A DNA stretch of 64,000 bases, taken from positions 4,402,001-4,466,000 of the forward strand of contig JARFXM010000004.1 in assembly GCA_029532625.1 (NCBI GenBank). The letters are read 5' to 3'. A model generated the notes under the pieces. That model did no database searches. It worked only from the letters and a program-made list of their open reading frames with translations, and was not told the DNA's origin. Positions 12,038 through 24,304 of the stretch are shown piece by piece (within the stretch, counting starts at the first letter, position 1; each line of letters opens with the position of its first letter). Source of the DNA: Lomentospora prolificans (Eukaryota > Ascomycota > Sordariomycetes > Microascales > Microascaceae). The position numbers were made by a program, and so were the translations under genes.

Positions 12038-15026
12038 TGTGATTGCTGGAGGAGAGGGTACGAAGGGTAGCAGGGTATCAGGCAGAAGAGATGTGTATCG
12101 TGGGTTTCTCCGTTTGACCGAGTACTTTGAAATAACAACCTTCGATCTTGACGAAATTACAAAGGAGACGAGAGGATCACGAGAAGTGAAAATTGATTTC
12201 GAAGAGAGGAGGGAAAAGTAGAGAAGTCAGTGATCACGTTCCGGTGGAGAACAAGTCAGAAGAAAGCCTTCGAAGGTCTGCAAGATAAAGATAAGCGATG
12301 TATCGTACTGTTATGAACTCAAAGAGGCGGGGCGGAGCCTTCCCTTCGTGGGTCCCAGCCGACGGCTACTTAAGGAGTCATCTCAAGATGAATGACCCAT
12401 CATAGAATTTAGCTCGGCACGTTCTTTGCTCTGGGGTTCGTCACAATGGTTGAATAAGTGGTTTATTGACCTTTGGTCCTCGGCGCCGTCGCAGGGTGCC
12501 ATCGAGGTACTTTGGTCCAAGACAGGCCTTATCCGAATCGAAAGCATATTCGTAAAGCAGATAAAGGCGAGCTTCTCATTCGCTGGCCCTCGGCTATGTA
12601 CTGAAATAGTGCGTGTACAAGCAGACAGGTACCGAGGGGTAGTTCCTAGGCTCAAGCTCGGCCCAAGTTCCATCTGAGCGCCTCGCCTCGTGGACGCCAG
12701 CTGTGCTGGGCTGGGTTTCGCGGAGACTGTGTCACAATTCGACACGATCATTGGATTAGCCACCAGGGATGGAGCACATCCGGTGGAATTAGGGACATGT
12801 AAAGCTACGAGGAGACGGAGCTACGCTTGGAGTCATTCGGGGAAAGATACGGAGATAGTCGGATCAGGGAAGAGGTGGCTCATGCCAATCCATGTTTCCA
12901 TGTCGTAAAACAAGGGGTGAGAGCCCGACTGAGGGGTTCAAAGGGAAGGAGCTAATGAGGGAGGAGATCTGGGTAGACCCGAGGACGGTGGTGGGATGTG
13001 CGGACATGGACGGAGCAGTGAGCAGAGTGAGGATTAAGCCTATGGAGGGGTAGACTGCCTATTATTTTTCCCTTCTGTTCCTCGCCGGACCTGGACTGTT
13101 TGGCTTGTGATGCGAGCTAGTGAGGAGGGTACAGTACGTACGAAGTATTTAGTTATTACTCTGACATGTGCAAGTCGCCCCCTGCATGTACAAAGTACCT
13201 TCCCACCGTCGCAGCCCGCCGCTTGCCCCGAGGGAGCTCGCCGGTTCCCCACGAGCAGTACCGACCGGTGGGCGGCGGTTTTCGCGGGGAAAGAACAAGA
13301 AACGTTTATTAAATAGCTAGACACAACCAGAGCATGAACCACGAGAAGATAGCAGGCACAGCTCTTATCAACCTGAAGATAGCAGCACCGACAGCGGCCT
13401 TGTGACTTCCAAAGCACGCACACGAAGGCACGTTCCGGCTTCGCAATTATTTATTTGTTTTTCAAAGAAAAAACATGGTTTCCAGTTATTTTCTCTCTCC
13501 TATTTCGGTTCCTTCGCCTCCTTCCTAGGCTCCAAGCAACATCAATAATTATCGAGGTACCTATCACTCCGCCGGCCCGAAACCGGTCCGGTCAGTTGCT
13601 CGCGCTGACAAGTCGCAATCGTCCTATTGTTTTTGTCATTGGGAAATCTTCCCCAGGCCCGACCGGGCAGGGATGCACTGTCCCCGCAATAAGCCATCCA
13701 AGCAACATCACAAGAAGATGCAGAAGCTTTTAAAGAAATGCCAGACCCATCACCATCACAAGTATACATTAAGAGACCTTGATCTCGTCTAGGACCGGGT
13801 CCCAAGCTTGCAGCCATACACGCAAGTTAGTTAACTCTGTGTCACCTGTTTCCCAGGTATTTCATTCCTATGGGGTAAAAGATCCGATGCCCCGAGAACC
13901 AGCTACCCCCAGGCCCGACCGAGCTTCAACCTCGGCTTGCCGGCGACGTCACAGGGACGAGCTGGGAATTTGCAACGCAAACAACCTTACCATCCCAAAG
14001 CGGCCATGGTATCGCGGTAGTCGATCCGAGACATGCTCGTACGCATGCGAATTCTTTGAGCCGAGATTTTCCGACCAGGCGACCATACCCACGATGGCGT
14101 CATGCATGAACTTGGGCTTTTCTTACAAGATGGCCACAACCGATGCGTGTATGAGACGCGAACCCCATGATGTGACTCCGTCGGCCACGGGGGGCTGTGA
14201 GCCCAGTTTACTGCACGTGCACATGTGTAGCTGCGTACCTAGTAGAAATCGTGCAATCGGCCTAGTCTTGACGCTATCTTGCGCGTTCCTGTCTAAGCAA
14301 ATGGACTTTCCCTGGTCTCTTACGAGGCGAACATCGTGACTCTACAGGAGCAGCTATGATCTGGCTCTGCTTCGTCTCGGACAGAATACAATTTTCAACG
14401 TGGGTGATAAGCGCAATTTTAATTGCCTTTCATTCTAATATTATCGAATAAAACAAGTGCTTCACGAAGCATGAGGACTCATCTTAGGGGTACCAACAAG
14501 AACTACTATCGACCGACGTAGGCGTGCTGAAGGCATTCCAGAGGTGATCAAGATCGCCGAGTGTTGAAGGCACACTCTCTCTCCAAGAGAGAGAAACCAG
14601 ACTCTCAAAGTCGGGAGCGCATACAAATCCTAATTGCTGTACAACATGCCAAGCCACCATCTATGTCTTTTCGTTCTCTCCTCACACTCCTCCTTTTTTT
14701 TGGGCCTTCTTTCCTTTCCGATTGATTTTTGTCTTGTCATAACCCGGATAGTACAGAGACGGAGTCATTGTCTTCTTGACCCTCGTAACATGCAAATATA
14801 CTGAGCATCTTGGAGTCTTTGCCAAATTCGACGAACAGAACCCCTAGAAGTATTGCCTCGCGCCGACCCTCAGCCCTAGAAGAACCCTTAAGAGGTTATA
14901 CCGCACAAACCCTGGGCGTGTGTTGGCCGGTAACTGGATCGTTGAAGCTGGAAAGAAAGGTCAAAGCAAGTGTGTCCGCTACGCCAGGGCCTTCTCACTT
15001 CTGGCTTCGTGACGCACACGAATTGC
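12038..15026. other. Intergenic: malate synthase promoter and kinase 3' flank
   Basis: No gene recognised. The left few hundred bases are the malate synthase 5' flank, with paired CreA-type sites. One copy of the recurrent 9-mer (TACGAAGTA) lies at 13139-13147. A short inverted repeat of CT/AG dinucleotides sits near 14572-14595. Open frames here start at non-ATG codons and show no recognisable domain. Confidence 0.6.
12327..12337 (+). promoter_or_regulatory. Paired CreA-type sites upstream of malate synthase
   Basis: GCGGGG and GCGGAG overlap by one base about 290 bp upstream of the malate synthase ATG. Both match the fungal carbon-catabolite repressor consensus SYGGRG, and paired sites are the arrangement usually needed for CreA/CRE-1 repression. 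Glyoxylate-cycle genes are known targets. The motif is short and common, so this is inference from position and pairing only. Confidence 0.35.
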
Positions 15027-18000
15027 CTACGAATTGAGTGTCTTAATCATTCTCTTGGCCATTTGTTTATTAGTAAGAATCAATTCTCGATCCGCGAAGA
15101 CTCCTCGGATCGTACGGACGACCTCGCGGAGGCTGCTTGCGGCTCCCCGTTCCTGGGTAAACCGAACAATGCAGAGAGGCTTAGGGTTTCCATGCTCCCA
15201 GGCCCTGATGAACTCAACTGAAAAGGAAACCTCCCTCAATCGGAGATCTACCAAGTGGCCAGTGTCAGCGCCCGCGGAGAGAATAAGTACGTACCATGAC
15301 CAGTCCATAGAGGCCTTGGTTGGAGATAGGATTTTCCAACTTACAGTTCTGGCGGCTAACACGAGCAAAGATGACGTTGCGCTCTTCATTGACCTCCAAG
15401 TCCTCGATTCCGTATTTCTGCCACTCCTGGAAGATGGTCATAGTCTCTTGGCGTGCTTTGTTGTGTGAAAGCGTAAGGCAGATATGTTCTACTATCGGTT
15501 TGACTCGGAAGAGCCGAGCTAGCCATTTATGCTGAGTTTCAATGTTTCGCTGCCCGGCAAGATCGCCGATGTGTAAGTTGTTGCCAGACAATTCGTAATG
15601 ACCATACTCGGAAGCCTGCCCCTTCGGTTTAACAAGGGTCTCTCGATCATCATATTCCGGCTCTATTGGACATAAGATAAACAGGTCAGCTTCGTAGTGT
15701 CCTGGGGTGTCGGAAAGCGCGAAATGGGACAAAAATGTCGATGAACAGCACTAAATAACTCAATGTGTCGTAAGCTTACCTCCAACTGTTACATTAGATT
15801 CGCCTTTGAGCCTGAACTGCTTCCAGAACTTAAAGTCAAACTTCCTCTTCTTCGTCTTATTCGTAACAAGTGGTTGAAATTCCTCCGAACTAGAATCGGA
15901 CTGTAGGAGTTTATCAGGGAAGGAACTGATTTGTCGAGTAGTACCACATCCCGAGGGCTCCGATCGGGGCCCCGAAGGCGGCGAGATGCGATAGTAAGGA
16001 TGGTCTTTGTCTAAGCTCGCCAACCATTCACTGAATTCGGAATCATCAAAGGAGCTCTTGAAAGTAGAATGTCGGCTCTTGGCTCCTACTCCAGTAACCC
16101 AATTGGCCGAACCCGGTGAGTGCATATCCGGGCTAGTAAGGCTGGCGTTAGAGCTCAGTTTACGTCCCGTGGTAGACCTAGCATGAATGTCATCACTGAC
16201 ACTGCCATTTTGTCCAACGTGTTTGGTTTTGGGGGTGGGAATAACGACTCGGATTGTTTTATCAGCACGGGATAGATAATCAAATCCGCCTTCTTCGACG
16301 TTTCCATGAACCAGGTAGCCCGACTTCGTAGGCGCATTGTGGACATCATTGTGATGACTTCGCAGCTGCATGTCACTGCGATAACGCTTCTCGTGAGCGC
16401 CAAACATCCGTGAATTCCGAGCGCTTGTAGCTGTGCGGGCTTGAGGCTCTGATGTAACGCGAACGTTGTTGGCCTCACTGAGCAGAGGCATGGACCGCCT
16501 ACCCATATGGCTGGTGATCTTGCCTTGCAAGCCGAAATCCTCATCTCGTGTTGGGATCATGCTCGGTTCTGCTTCTGTAGATCTGGCCCCTGTCGAAGTG
16601 GCGGAAGCCCCGATGCTCAGAGGTAAAGGGGGCAATGGTCGATCATGCCACTCGGGTTCAGCACCAGGAGGAGTTGAATCTTTGACCATGTATCTACCAC
16701 CGAGACTTAGTGCGAGGGGTGTAGAGCCACGGCGATTGCCACGGTCATCTGCAGGTGACGTCTCAATAACCAGGGAGTTGCCAAATGCCTCATCACAATC
16801 CTGGGCAAGGCCAAGGCTGACTTTACGAACCTCTTCATTCGTAATCGCTTCACGATCTACTGCAGCTGCTACCGACCTTTGCTTGATAATTCTAAGCGGG
16901 GGGCCCTCAGTAGCAGGTAAGACATCCGAATCCGGTCGCGGAGTCCCGAGATCTTCTGCACTGAATGCTGCTCTATTGAGAGATCGGGTGTCGGTCCCCC
17001 TCTTCTTCTGGCATTGCCGAACTCGGAGCTGGGAGAAATTCACTCCACGCTTCCGTCGCACGCCAACACTGCGGCTGTATGGGGATTTTTGAGGACTAGG
17101 TGATGAACCTAAACTGCTGTTTGTTTCGTCAATACGCGGCATGGCATTAAACCCTTTACAGATGGATTCAGTTAGCGCAACCGGTGAATTAGACCTTGTA
17201 GAGGGATAGCAAGGACTTGAGGTGTTAGACAAGAAGCTATCATCTCCTTCTTTCTGTGGCGAGTTCTCCTGATGCCTGTGGACTGTAATCCTGGCGTGGC
17301 TAATTTGGGAGACACGTCGCTCGATTGGGGTATGTTGTGCATTGAAAGGGTCGTAGGTATTGATGGTATCACCATCGGTGTCAGCGACGCTGGAGATAAC
17401 GGTGATTCTGGAGACGCTCTTCTTCAGGCCATCTCCGTTGTTATTAGTGAACTCGCGAGTGATTTTTCTTTCCTTCCATGCAGAGGGCCGCAGATGGTGG
17501 TAATCGCTTTGCGCATGGGCAATATCGGGGTCGAAGTTCTCTAGTTGGCGCTCCCTGTATTGCTGGAGGAGATGGTAAAAGACCTTTTGGTCATTGGCCC
17601 TACCTTGGCGTTAGCATTTCAACTCTTCTTGAGTCAGCCAATTCTACCATGGCCGCCATATACAGTACAATACTAACTCATCACTAGCCAGAGCAACCTT
17701 CAACTCTTCTTCAGAAAACGTGTGCCACAGGGATCGTAACTGACGAACGAGCTGAGAGTCGATCTCACTGGGTCGAACAGCCCGTGACTCAAGCGCCTCC
17801 CGCACTCCCGATAATTGCCCATACTCCTCACTATAATCATCTTCAAGGGCGTGTTTCTGGACGAAAGGGTGATGCCACATGGCTTCCATGGTGATGCGTT
17901 GACTCGGATTAGTCTGCAAGATTCGCGTAATCAGATCCTTGGCATCGGAGCTCAATGTGTTAGGAAGGTAGTATTTCCCAAGCTTGATCTTCTCGATGAC

Positions 18001-19127
18001 GATAGCCGTGTCATCATCGGAAAAAGGCAATTGACCTGTCATGACAGCGAATAGGATAACGCCCATGCTCCAGATATCGGATAGGTATCCACTGTACGGC
18101 ATTGCTGCGAGAACCTCAGGAGCGATATAGTGGGGGCTACCGCAGCAAGTGGAAAGCTGGTGGTTAGTTGTCTGATGAAGTGCCGCCATTCTAAAGTCGG
18201 CAATCTTGATCTGACCTTCCGAACTGACGAGGATGTTCTCAGGCTTCAGATCGCGATGACATATTTTCAACGCGTGGCAATACGAGACGGCGCTCATAAG
18301 CTGGCGGAAGAGGCGCGCCGCATTGACTTCGGAAAGATGCCCATTCCTTGTGATGTACTGATACAGATCGCCGTAGTCTACATACTCTAAGACGAGGTAG
18401 CTGGGTTTATTAGTTTTGATTGATTTTCTGCGTCGGTGATGAACTGGTTTTGGACTTACATCTGGCGACGGTTCTCCCAAATATCATAGAGTTTGATGAT
18501 GTTTGGGTGCTGGATGAGCTTCAGCATCGCTACCTCTCTCTCAATCGAAACAGGAATACGTCTTTCCCCGCTAGGTTCCTCAGGTAAGACGGCCTCTTGA
18601 CTGTCGATGTCGATCATGCTAGCAGCCTGGACCAACCTTGCGGTATCTTTAGAGAGTATTTTTACGGCAGCTTCTTGTCGAGTGACGCGGTGACGACAGA
18701 GACGGACACAGCCAGTGGCACCTCTTCCTAGTTCGTCGCCGAGAATCCACGGCCCAACGCGAGATTTGATTTCATTCGTTCCATGGGTACTGAGACCCTC
18801 CATGGGGCCAGGCAAATTGATGGGACGGACGCGGTGCTTTGTATGTAGGAATATTCTACCTGGCTTGCGTCGCTTTGGGGGGGAACAGTCACGAACGTCT
18901 CTAGTGACAATCTGGTCTTGGACATGCTCTTCAGAATAGTCCTCGATACCTTCCTGGACGTAGTCTTCGTTGATAGTCTCAAGACGTTCGGAAGCCGTTC
19001 CGCCTCCATGGGCACCTTGATCCTTACGCAAATGCTGCAGGGATGGTCTGCGAAGCCGGCTGCCAAGTCCAGAGACTACCTCGCGGGTTAGGAGCTCCTC
19101 CCAGCCAGGGTCGGGCTGAGCTGCCAT
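15027..19127 (-). CDS. Gin4/Hsl1/Kcc4 (Nim1)-type Ser/Thr protein kinase with C-terminal fungal KA1-like domain; DFG is DFR
   Basis: Exons (minus strand): 19127-18460, 18400-17678, 17599-15780, 15662-15345, 15247-15027, giving 1,249 aa in one frame. The N-terminal kinase domain spans about 126-410: glycine loop GRGATG at 134-139, Lys156 in AVKIL, catalytic loop HRDLKPEN at 271-278, APE at 316-318. A long Ser-rich middle region follows. The last ~200 residues contain LRLREVSFSVEF and a conserved end resembling the fungal KA1-like membrane-binding domain. Family members act at septins and the bud neck or septum and control Wee1 in G2/M. The oddity is at 291-293, which read Asp-Phe-Arg (codon AGA, 18190-18192) where kinases have Asp-Phe-Gly; the activation segment also has LSTCCG where LSTSCG is usual. 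The rest of the gene is intact, so this may be a catalytically altered paralogue, a real substitution or a sequence error. The start is the first ATG; an upstream exon cannot be excluded. Confidence 0.9.
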
Positions 19128-20675
19128 AACTTGGATCAAATGTGCCGAACGTTCATGAAGTCGTAAAAGTCAGACTAGCCCAACCCGGACCACTTCTGTA
19201 CAAGGCGTACTGGCAGGCGTATGGACGTGGTGTTATCGGGAGTCCTGAGAGTAAGACGAATTCAATCCCTTGGGCTGATTAGGCCTCGATACGGCAACTG
19301 ACCTGAGGCCTTGATATTGAAAGGAAACAGGTGTGTTGGCTCGAGTGTTTGGCAAGTGAGGAAGAGGAGATAGAGTTAAACACTAGAACAATTTTGGGGA
19401 GTTGAGGATTCGTAAAATGAGCGCGCGAAGATAGGAGAGAGGGAGGTGGCATAGAAAGGAAAGAAGTAAACAATAGGGGCGGAGTAGATGCAGACTCGGC
19501 GCGTAGGTGAGAGACGAAGGGCCCTCTTCGTGTAGAAGAAAACCGAGAACGTGATGAGGGGTGCTCCTTCCCAGGGTCAAGGAGCAGAAATGGGCCGCGT
19601 GATGGTGGCAGCCCACGAGTAGTGTGCGCTTGTATGACCATTCGAGGAAAAGCACTTCTGCACATCGAATATTAAAGGCCTAGGAAGGGATTTTAGTTCT
19701 CGCTTCCTAGAGCTTCGGCCATCCAGCACATCAATTGTCAGGAGACTGAGGGACTCGGCTTGATGAAGCCTTGCTGGTTCAAGGCCCTGAAGAATTTTCT
19801 ATTATTCGATAGCCTATCCCCGCCTCCCCAAATTCGGGAGATGGGCTGTGGTGAGACATGCTGGCTATTAAGGATTGTAAATCTATGAAGTAAAGAAAAC
19901 GGAAGTGTCACAAGGCCTTTCGGTCTTGGGGGGTTTTCCTCCGGGCTTGGATCAATAGATAGTCCCACAACCACCAGGCTTATAAGATCAGCGAGATACT
20001 GAGCATGCGCCCCATTTCGCGATAACCAGCCCGGTTCGCTTCGGCGTGGGACGGAGGCCTTTTGCCCGTCCACAGCTTGGGCCAAGGAGTGATATGCATC
20101 GGACGCTACCGAGATGTCTCATCCATGAGTCCTTTTGAAAGGGGTTGGGAAGACCCAGAGGCCGTAGTTCAAGGGACAAGCAGTGCGTTTTTAGTTTAGC
20201 AAACGGGGTGATGCTTTTTCGTCGAACGAGTTGTCTCATAAATAGAATCCAGAGCGAGGTTGGATCAATCAAGTGCGATGACTAAGCTTGACTCGTGGAG
20301 ACTCCCTACTGAAGTTTGTCGAAGCCCCCAGTACAGTACATAAGCCAGCTACATCGGCTACGAAGTTTGGCTGGCTACAAAAGGACGATGCTGTTAGTTG
20401 TGGACCTAGCAGTCAGCCACCACTGAGGTGTACCTGCCCCACCAACTGATTAATACCCAGGGGAAGTTTTGGTGCCTTGTCGCGTCAAAAGGAAAGGCAG
20501 TCGCGTCTGTTAGCCTCGTTACTACCATCAACCCCTCCGGGTGTCACTGTCCATCACACAAAACGCCGTCCCGCTTACTCGACAATCCCTCTGGTAACCT
20601 TCACTGTCCTCATATTTGCTCTCCATATTTTGTACAGCTGACCTGTATCATTGAAGCTTGAAAAAAACTTCCCGA
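19128..20675. other. Divergent intergenic region between kinase and SMC5
   Basis: About 1.55 kb separates the start codons of two divergently transcribed cell-cycle and chromosome genes, so it must hold both promoters and 5' leaders. I see no gene inside. The only notable element is a pair of GTCGCGTC octamers close to SMC5, described separately. Confidence 0.7.
20479..20507 (+). promoter_or_regulatory. Two GTCGCGTC octamers 21 bp apart upstream of SMC5
   Basis: Identical octamers at 20479-20486 and 20500-20507, spaced exactly 21 bp (about two helical turns), 170-200 bp before the SMC5 ATG. Each contains the CGCG core bound by fungal MBF-type (Mbp1/Swi6) G1/S regulators, though not the full ACGCGT box. 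A role in cell-cycle expression of SMC5 is inference. Confidence 0.3.
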
Positions 20676-23600
20676 ATGTCTCGTGCGTCTCGCGGGAAGC
20701 GTCCGGCCACCTTTGCCCACGAGGATGAGTCGGAGCTGAGTTCTCAGACTGCCGCAAGCGACTATGACTCCGAGTCATCGAGACGAGGGAAACCTCGTCC
20801 TAGAATGAGTGCGAATGGCAACGGAATCCGATCCGAGAATGGCGCCCACCCGAGCTCGAGCGCAGCCGCCGTGAATAGCGATTCGGGAGGTCACGATGAC
20901 GATAGGTTTAAGCCAGGCTCAGTTGTTCGCGTGCTAGTCAACGACTTTTGCGCGTACACAAAGGCAGAATTTTTCCCCGGGCCTTTTTTAAACATGGTGA
21001 TTGGACCTAATGGGACTGGCAAAAGCACCCTGGTGAATGCGATATGTCTAGGTCTTGGATATTCGCCGAAACTCTTGAATCGTGCCGATGTGGTTAGCGA
21101 ATTTGTCAAGCATGGAAAACCTACCGCCTTTGTCGAGATAGAACTGAAGAAGCTCCCACGCGACAACGAGAACTACGTCATCCGGCTACGAATCCGTCGA
21201 GAAAACAACTCTCAGAAGTTCTGGTTGAATGGTAGAGAGGTTCCGCAGAAGAAGATCCAGACTCTTGTTCGAAACCTCAATATTCAAGTGGACAACTTAT
21301 GCCAATTCCTCCCACAAGACCGGGTGGCAGCTTTCGCGGGTCTCGGGGAGGTGCAACTCCTCGATGAGATGCTCCGAGCCGCCGCACCTCCCAAAGTCAT
21401 CAACTGGCACCAACGGCTTAAAGAACTCTACAAGGACCAAGCCGAGATCCAGAAACAAGTAAGGACCGATACCGAAAGGCTTGACAGTCTGCACAACTCC
21501 CAACGCAACATGCAAGCCGATGTGGACAGGGTTAAGGACCGTGAGGCCGCTCAACGTAAGGTCGAGCTTCTCCGTGCCGCCCTTACTGCAACTCAATACA
21601 CCGAAGCCGCGCAAAAGTTCCGTCAAGCAAAAGAGGAAAAAGAGCGATCTGCCGCACGTGTGAGGGAACTCGAAGAGGAGAATGAGCCATCTCTTCAAGC
21701 CGTCACTGATCGGGAACGGTACCGAGATGATGTTGCTGCTGCTGTGGAGTCACGTAAGGTCGCTTTGCGTGATGCTGAGCGAGCGGCAGATGTACTCCTG
21801 AATGGAGTCCGTCAGGCTGAGGAAGAGGTCACAAGGCACGAAGCAGCTATCACCGCGCAGGTGGATAACCATAAGAAGAAGAAGGCAGTCGTTGGCGAGA
21901 TTCGTCGGAAGATTAGCCAGCTGGAGGCTCAACAGAAGAATGAGCCTCCGAAATTCGACTCTGCGGAATGGAATATGAAAATTGTAAGGACAAAGCCCCG
22001 TATATTCCCGCGTATCTTCAAGCTTACCATTTTCGTAGCGAGAGCAAGAGCATATTGCAAGAGATATGCAAGTCCAAATGAATGATCTCAACGCCAAGGT
22101 TGATAATATCAAGCGGGAGATGATGGATAAAAAGTCTCAGAACGACAACCTAAAGAGACAGCTAGAATCCCTAGGTACTAGGCAAGGCAAACAGCTCTCT
22201 GCGCTACGGATGCTCGATGCGGATGCCGCAAAGGCCTACGAATGGCTCCAGCAAAACGCCGACAAATTTGAGAAGGAGGTGTTTGGTCCTCCGATCTTAA
22301 CGTGTTCCGTCAGGGATGACAAGTACTCCGACCATATTCAAGCCCTGCTTCAGAAGCGAGACCTTGTATGCTTCACGGCACAGACCAGGGCAGACCAGGC
22401 GAAGTTGAGCCATTTTTTCATCAAAGAGATGGGCTTGTCCGTTTCCCTTCGGACGTTCAACGGATCACTAGATGAGTTTAAGCCTGCAGTCAGAGCCAGG
22501 GACCTGGGATTTGATGGATTTGCCATCGACTTTCTAGAAGGTCCATCTCTTCTACTGGCTCAATTCTGCGCCACGAGCCAGTTACACAAAGCCGGCATCT
22601 CGCTTAACGAACTTAGCGACGAGCAGTTCCAGCGGTTAGACTCTCAAGACTATGTTACGTCCTGGACAGCGGGCCGGCTTCACTACAAAAGAACACATCG
22701 TAAGGAATACGGCGACGCGGGAAAATCCACTGCCACTAAGGACATCAAAACCGCGGTCTTCTGGAAAGACCAACCCGTGGACTCTTCCGAGGCAGAAGAG
22801 CTTCGGCGAAGGCAGGGCGAGCTTCGACTTCAGTTCTCAGAGTTAACTGACCAAAGAGAGACATTGAAGGGAGAGATTGACCGCATCTTCAGGGAGTTAG
22901 AAGAGGCCAGAACCAAGCTAGTATGGGTTATGCAAGAAGAAAACGAAAGATGGATGAGTCTGCTGACATAGTTCTACAGGAACAACTCAAGGAGGAGAAG
23001 GGAGGGCTACAGGCGCAATATACCAGGTGGAAGGGTATACCTCTCAAAATTGGTAAGATCCCGGCATCTCCTATAAGTCACTGAAGGAGGGAGTGGCAGC
23101 GAGCTAAACATGTCCCTTAGAAACCGAACAAAAAAACCTGGAGAGAGCAATTGCCGAAATGCGCGAGGCCAAAGCAGAAGCAAACCGTCTGATTGAGGCT
23201 CGCATCGACGCCGCAGCCCAATATCTCCAGGCCGCGCTTGAGCATAGTGCGGGAATTACAGCAGTCCGCGTGGCTCACCGAGAATGGGTTGATGCATCTA
23301 TCCGCTTGATCGAGGCTAAGTCTGACGTCGCCGGCCTTCAAGAGAGGTCTAGAGCCATCATCGAACTATGCGAGGCCGAGCGGCAGAAGCTAGAGACTGC
23401 GCAGACGCTTGAAAGGGAGAGCAAAGCAGAAGCGAGACGACTAAAGGAACTTATCCCTCAACTTCGGGAGCAATACGGCCAAGAGTTTACGGAACTCGCT
23501 GTGGGAAAGAGTTCAAATGATGTCGAGGATGAAATCTCGGCCGAAGAAGAGAGGTTAGGCATGATCTCGGACGTTCCTCAAAACACGCTGCAGAAGTACG

Positions 23601-24304
23601 ACCAGATCGTAGCCTCCATCGCTAAGGCCGAGAAGCAGCTCGAGGCCAGCCGCAGGAAGATTGAGGTCCTGGGCTCGGAGATAGACGACTTGAGGCACAA
23701 ATGGGAGCCTAGAGTAGACGAACTGGTGGAGAAGGTCACGGAAGCATTTGGGTACAACTTCCAGCAGATTGGCTGCGCAGGGGAGGTGCGGCTCCATAAA
23801 GACGAAGACTTTGAGAAATGGGCCTTGCATGTCATGGTCAGCTACCGGTATGAGCTCTCACCCAAGCAATCGATGCCCCGTCGTTGCTCCGCGTATCCAC
23901 ATATGTATTAACATATTGCCAAACACAGACCACAGGAAGGCCTCATTCGCCTCACTGCTACCCGCCAGTCCGGTGGCGAGCGCACCGTAGCAACGGCGTT
24001 CTTCCTCCTCGCTCTTCAGGGCAGCGCGCAAGCTCCGTTCCGAGTAGTGGACGAGATCAACCAGGGCATGGATCCCCGTAACGAGCGCATGGTGCACAAC
24101 CGCATGGTAGAGATTGCCTGTCGCGAGCACAACAGCCAGTACTTCCTAGTCACTCCCAAGCTCCTAACGGGCCTCCGATACGAGGAGGGCATGACCGTGT
24201 TGTGTGTGGCTAGCGGGACGCATATGCCAAAGGAGACGGAGAGATTGAACCTCGCCGAGTGCCTTAGTTTGCAGAAGCGGGTCATGGCATCTGCGATTGC
24301 TTAG
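20676..24304 (+). CDS. SMC5: SMC5, structural maintenance of chromosomes protein 5
   Basis: ATPase subunit of the nuclear Smc5-Smc6 complex, which acts in recombination repair, replication-fork stability and SUMO-dependent DNA processing. Exons: 20676-21983, 22039-22920, 22980-23052, 23121-23847, 23929-24304, giving 3,366 nt and 1,121 aa, normal for Smc5. Walker A GPNGTGKS is at about 110-117. The two long coiled-coil arms surround a hinge. The C-terminal head has the ABC signature QSGGER at about 1010-1015 and Walker B ending in Asp-Glu at 1038-1039 (RVVDEINQGMDPRNERM), the Smc5-specific wording. The introns are 55, 59, 68 and 81 bp, all GT-AG and phase-consistent; exon 3 is only 73 bp. The ATG at 20676 is the first in frame. 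The gene is transcribed away from the neighbouring kinase. No disruption is visible. Confidence 0.97.

Noticed and set aside
13779..14339. 186-codon open frame on the plus strand
   Set aside because: It starts at TTG, has no domain and no splice context.
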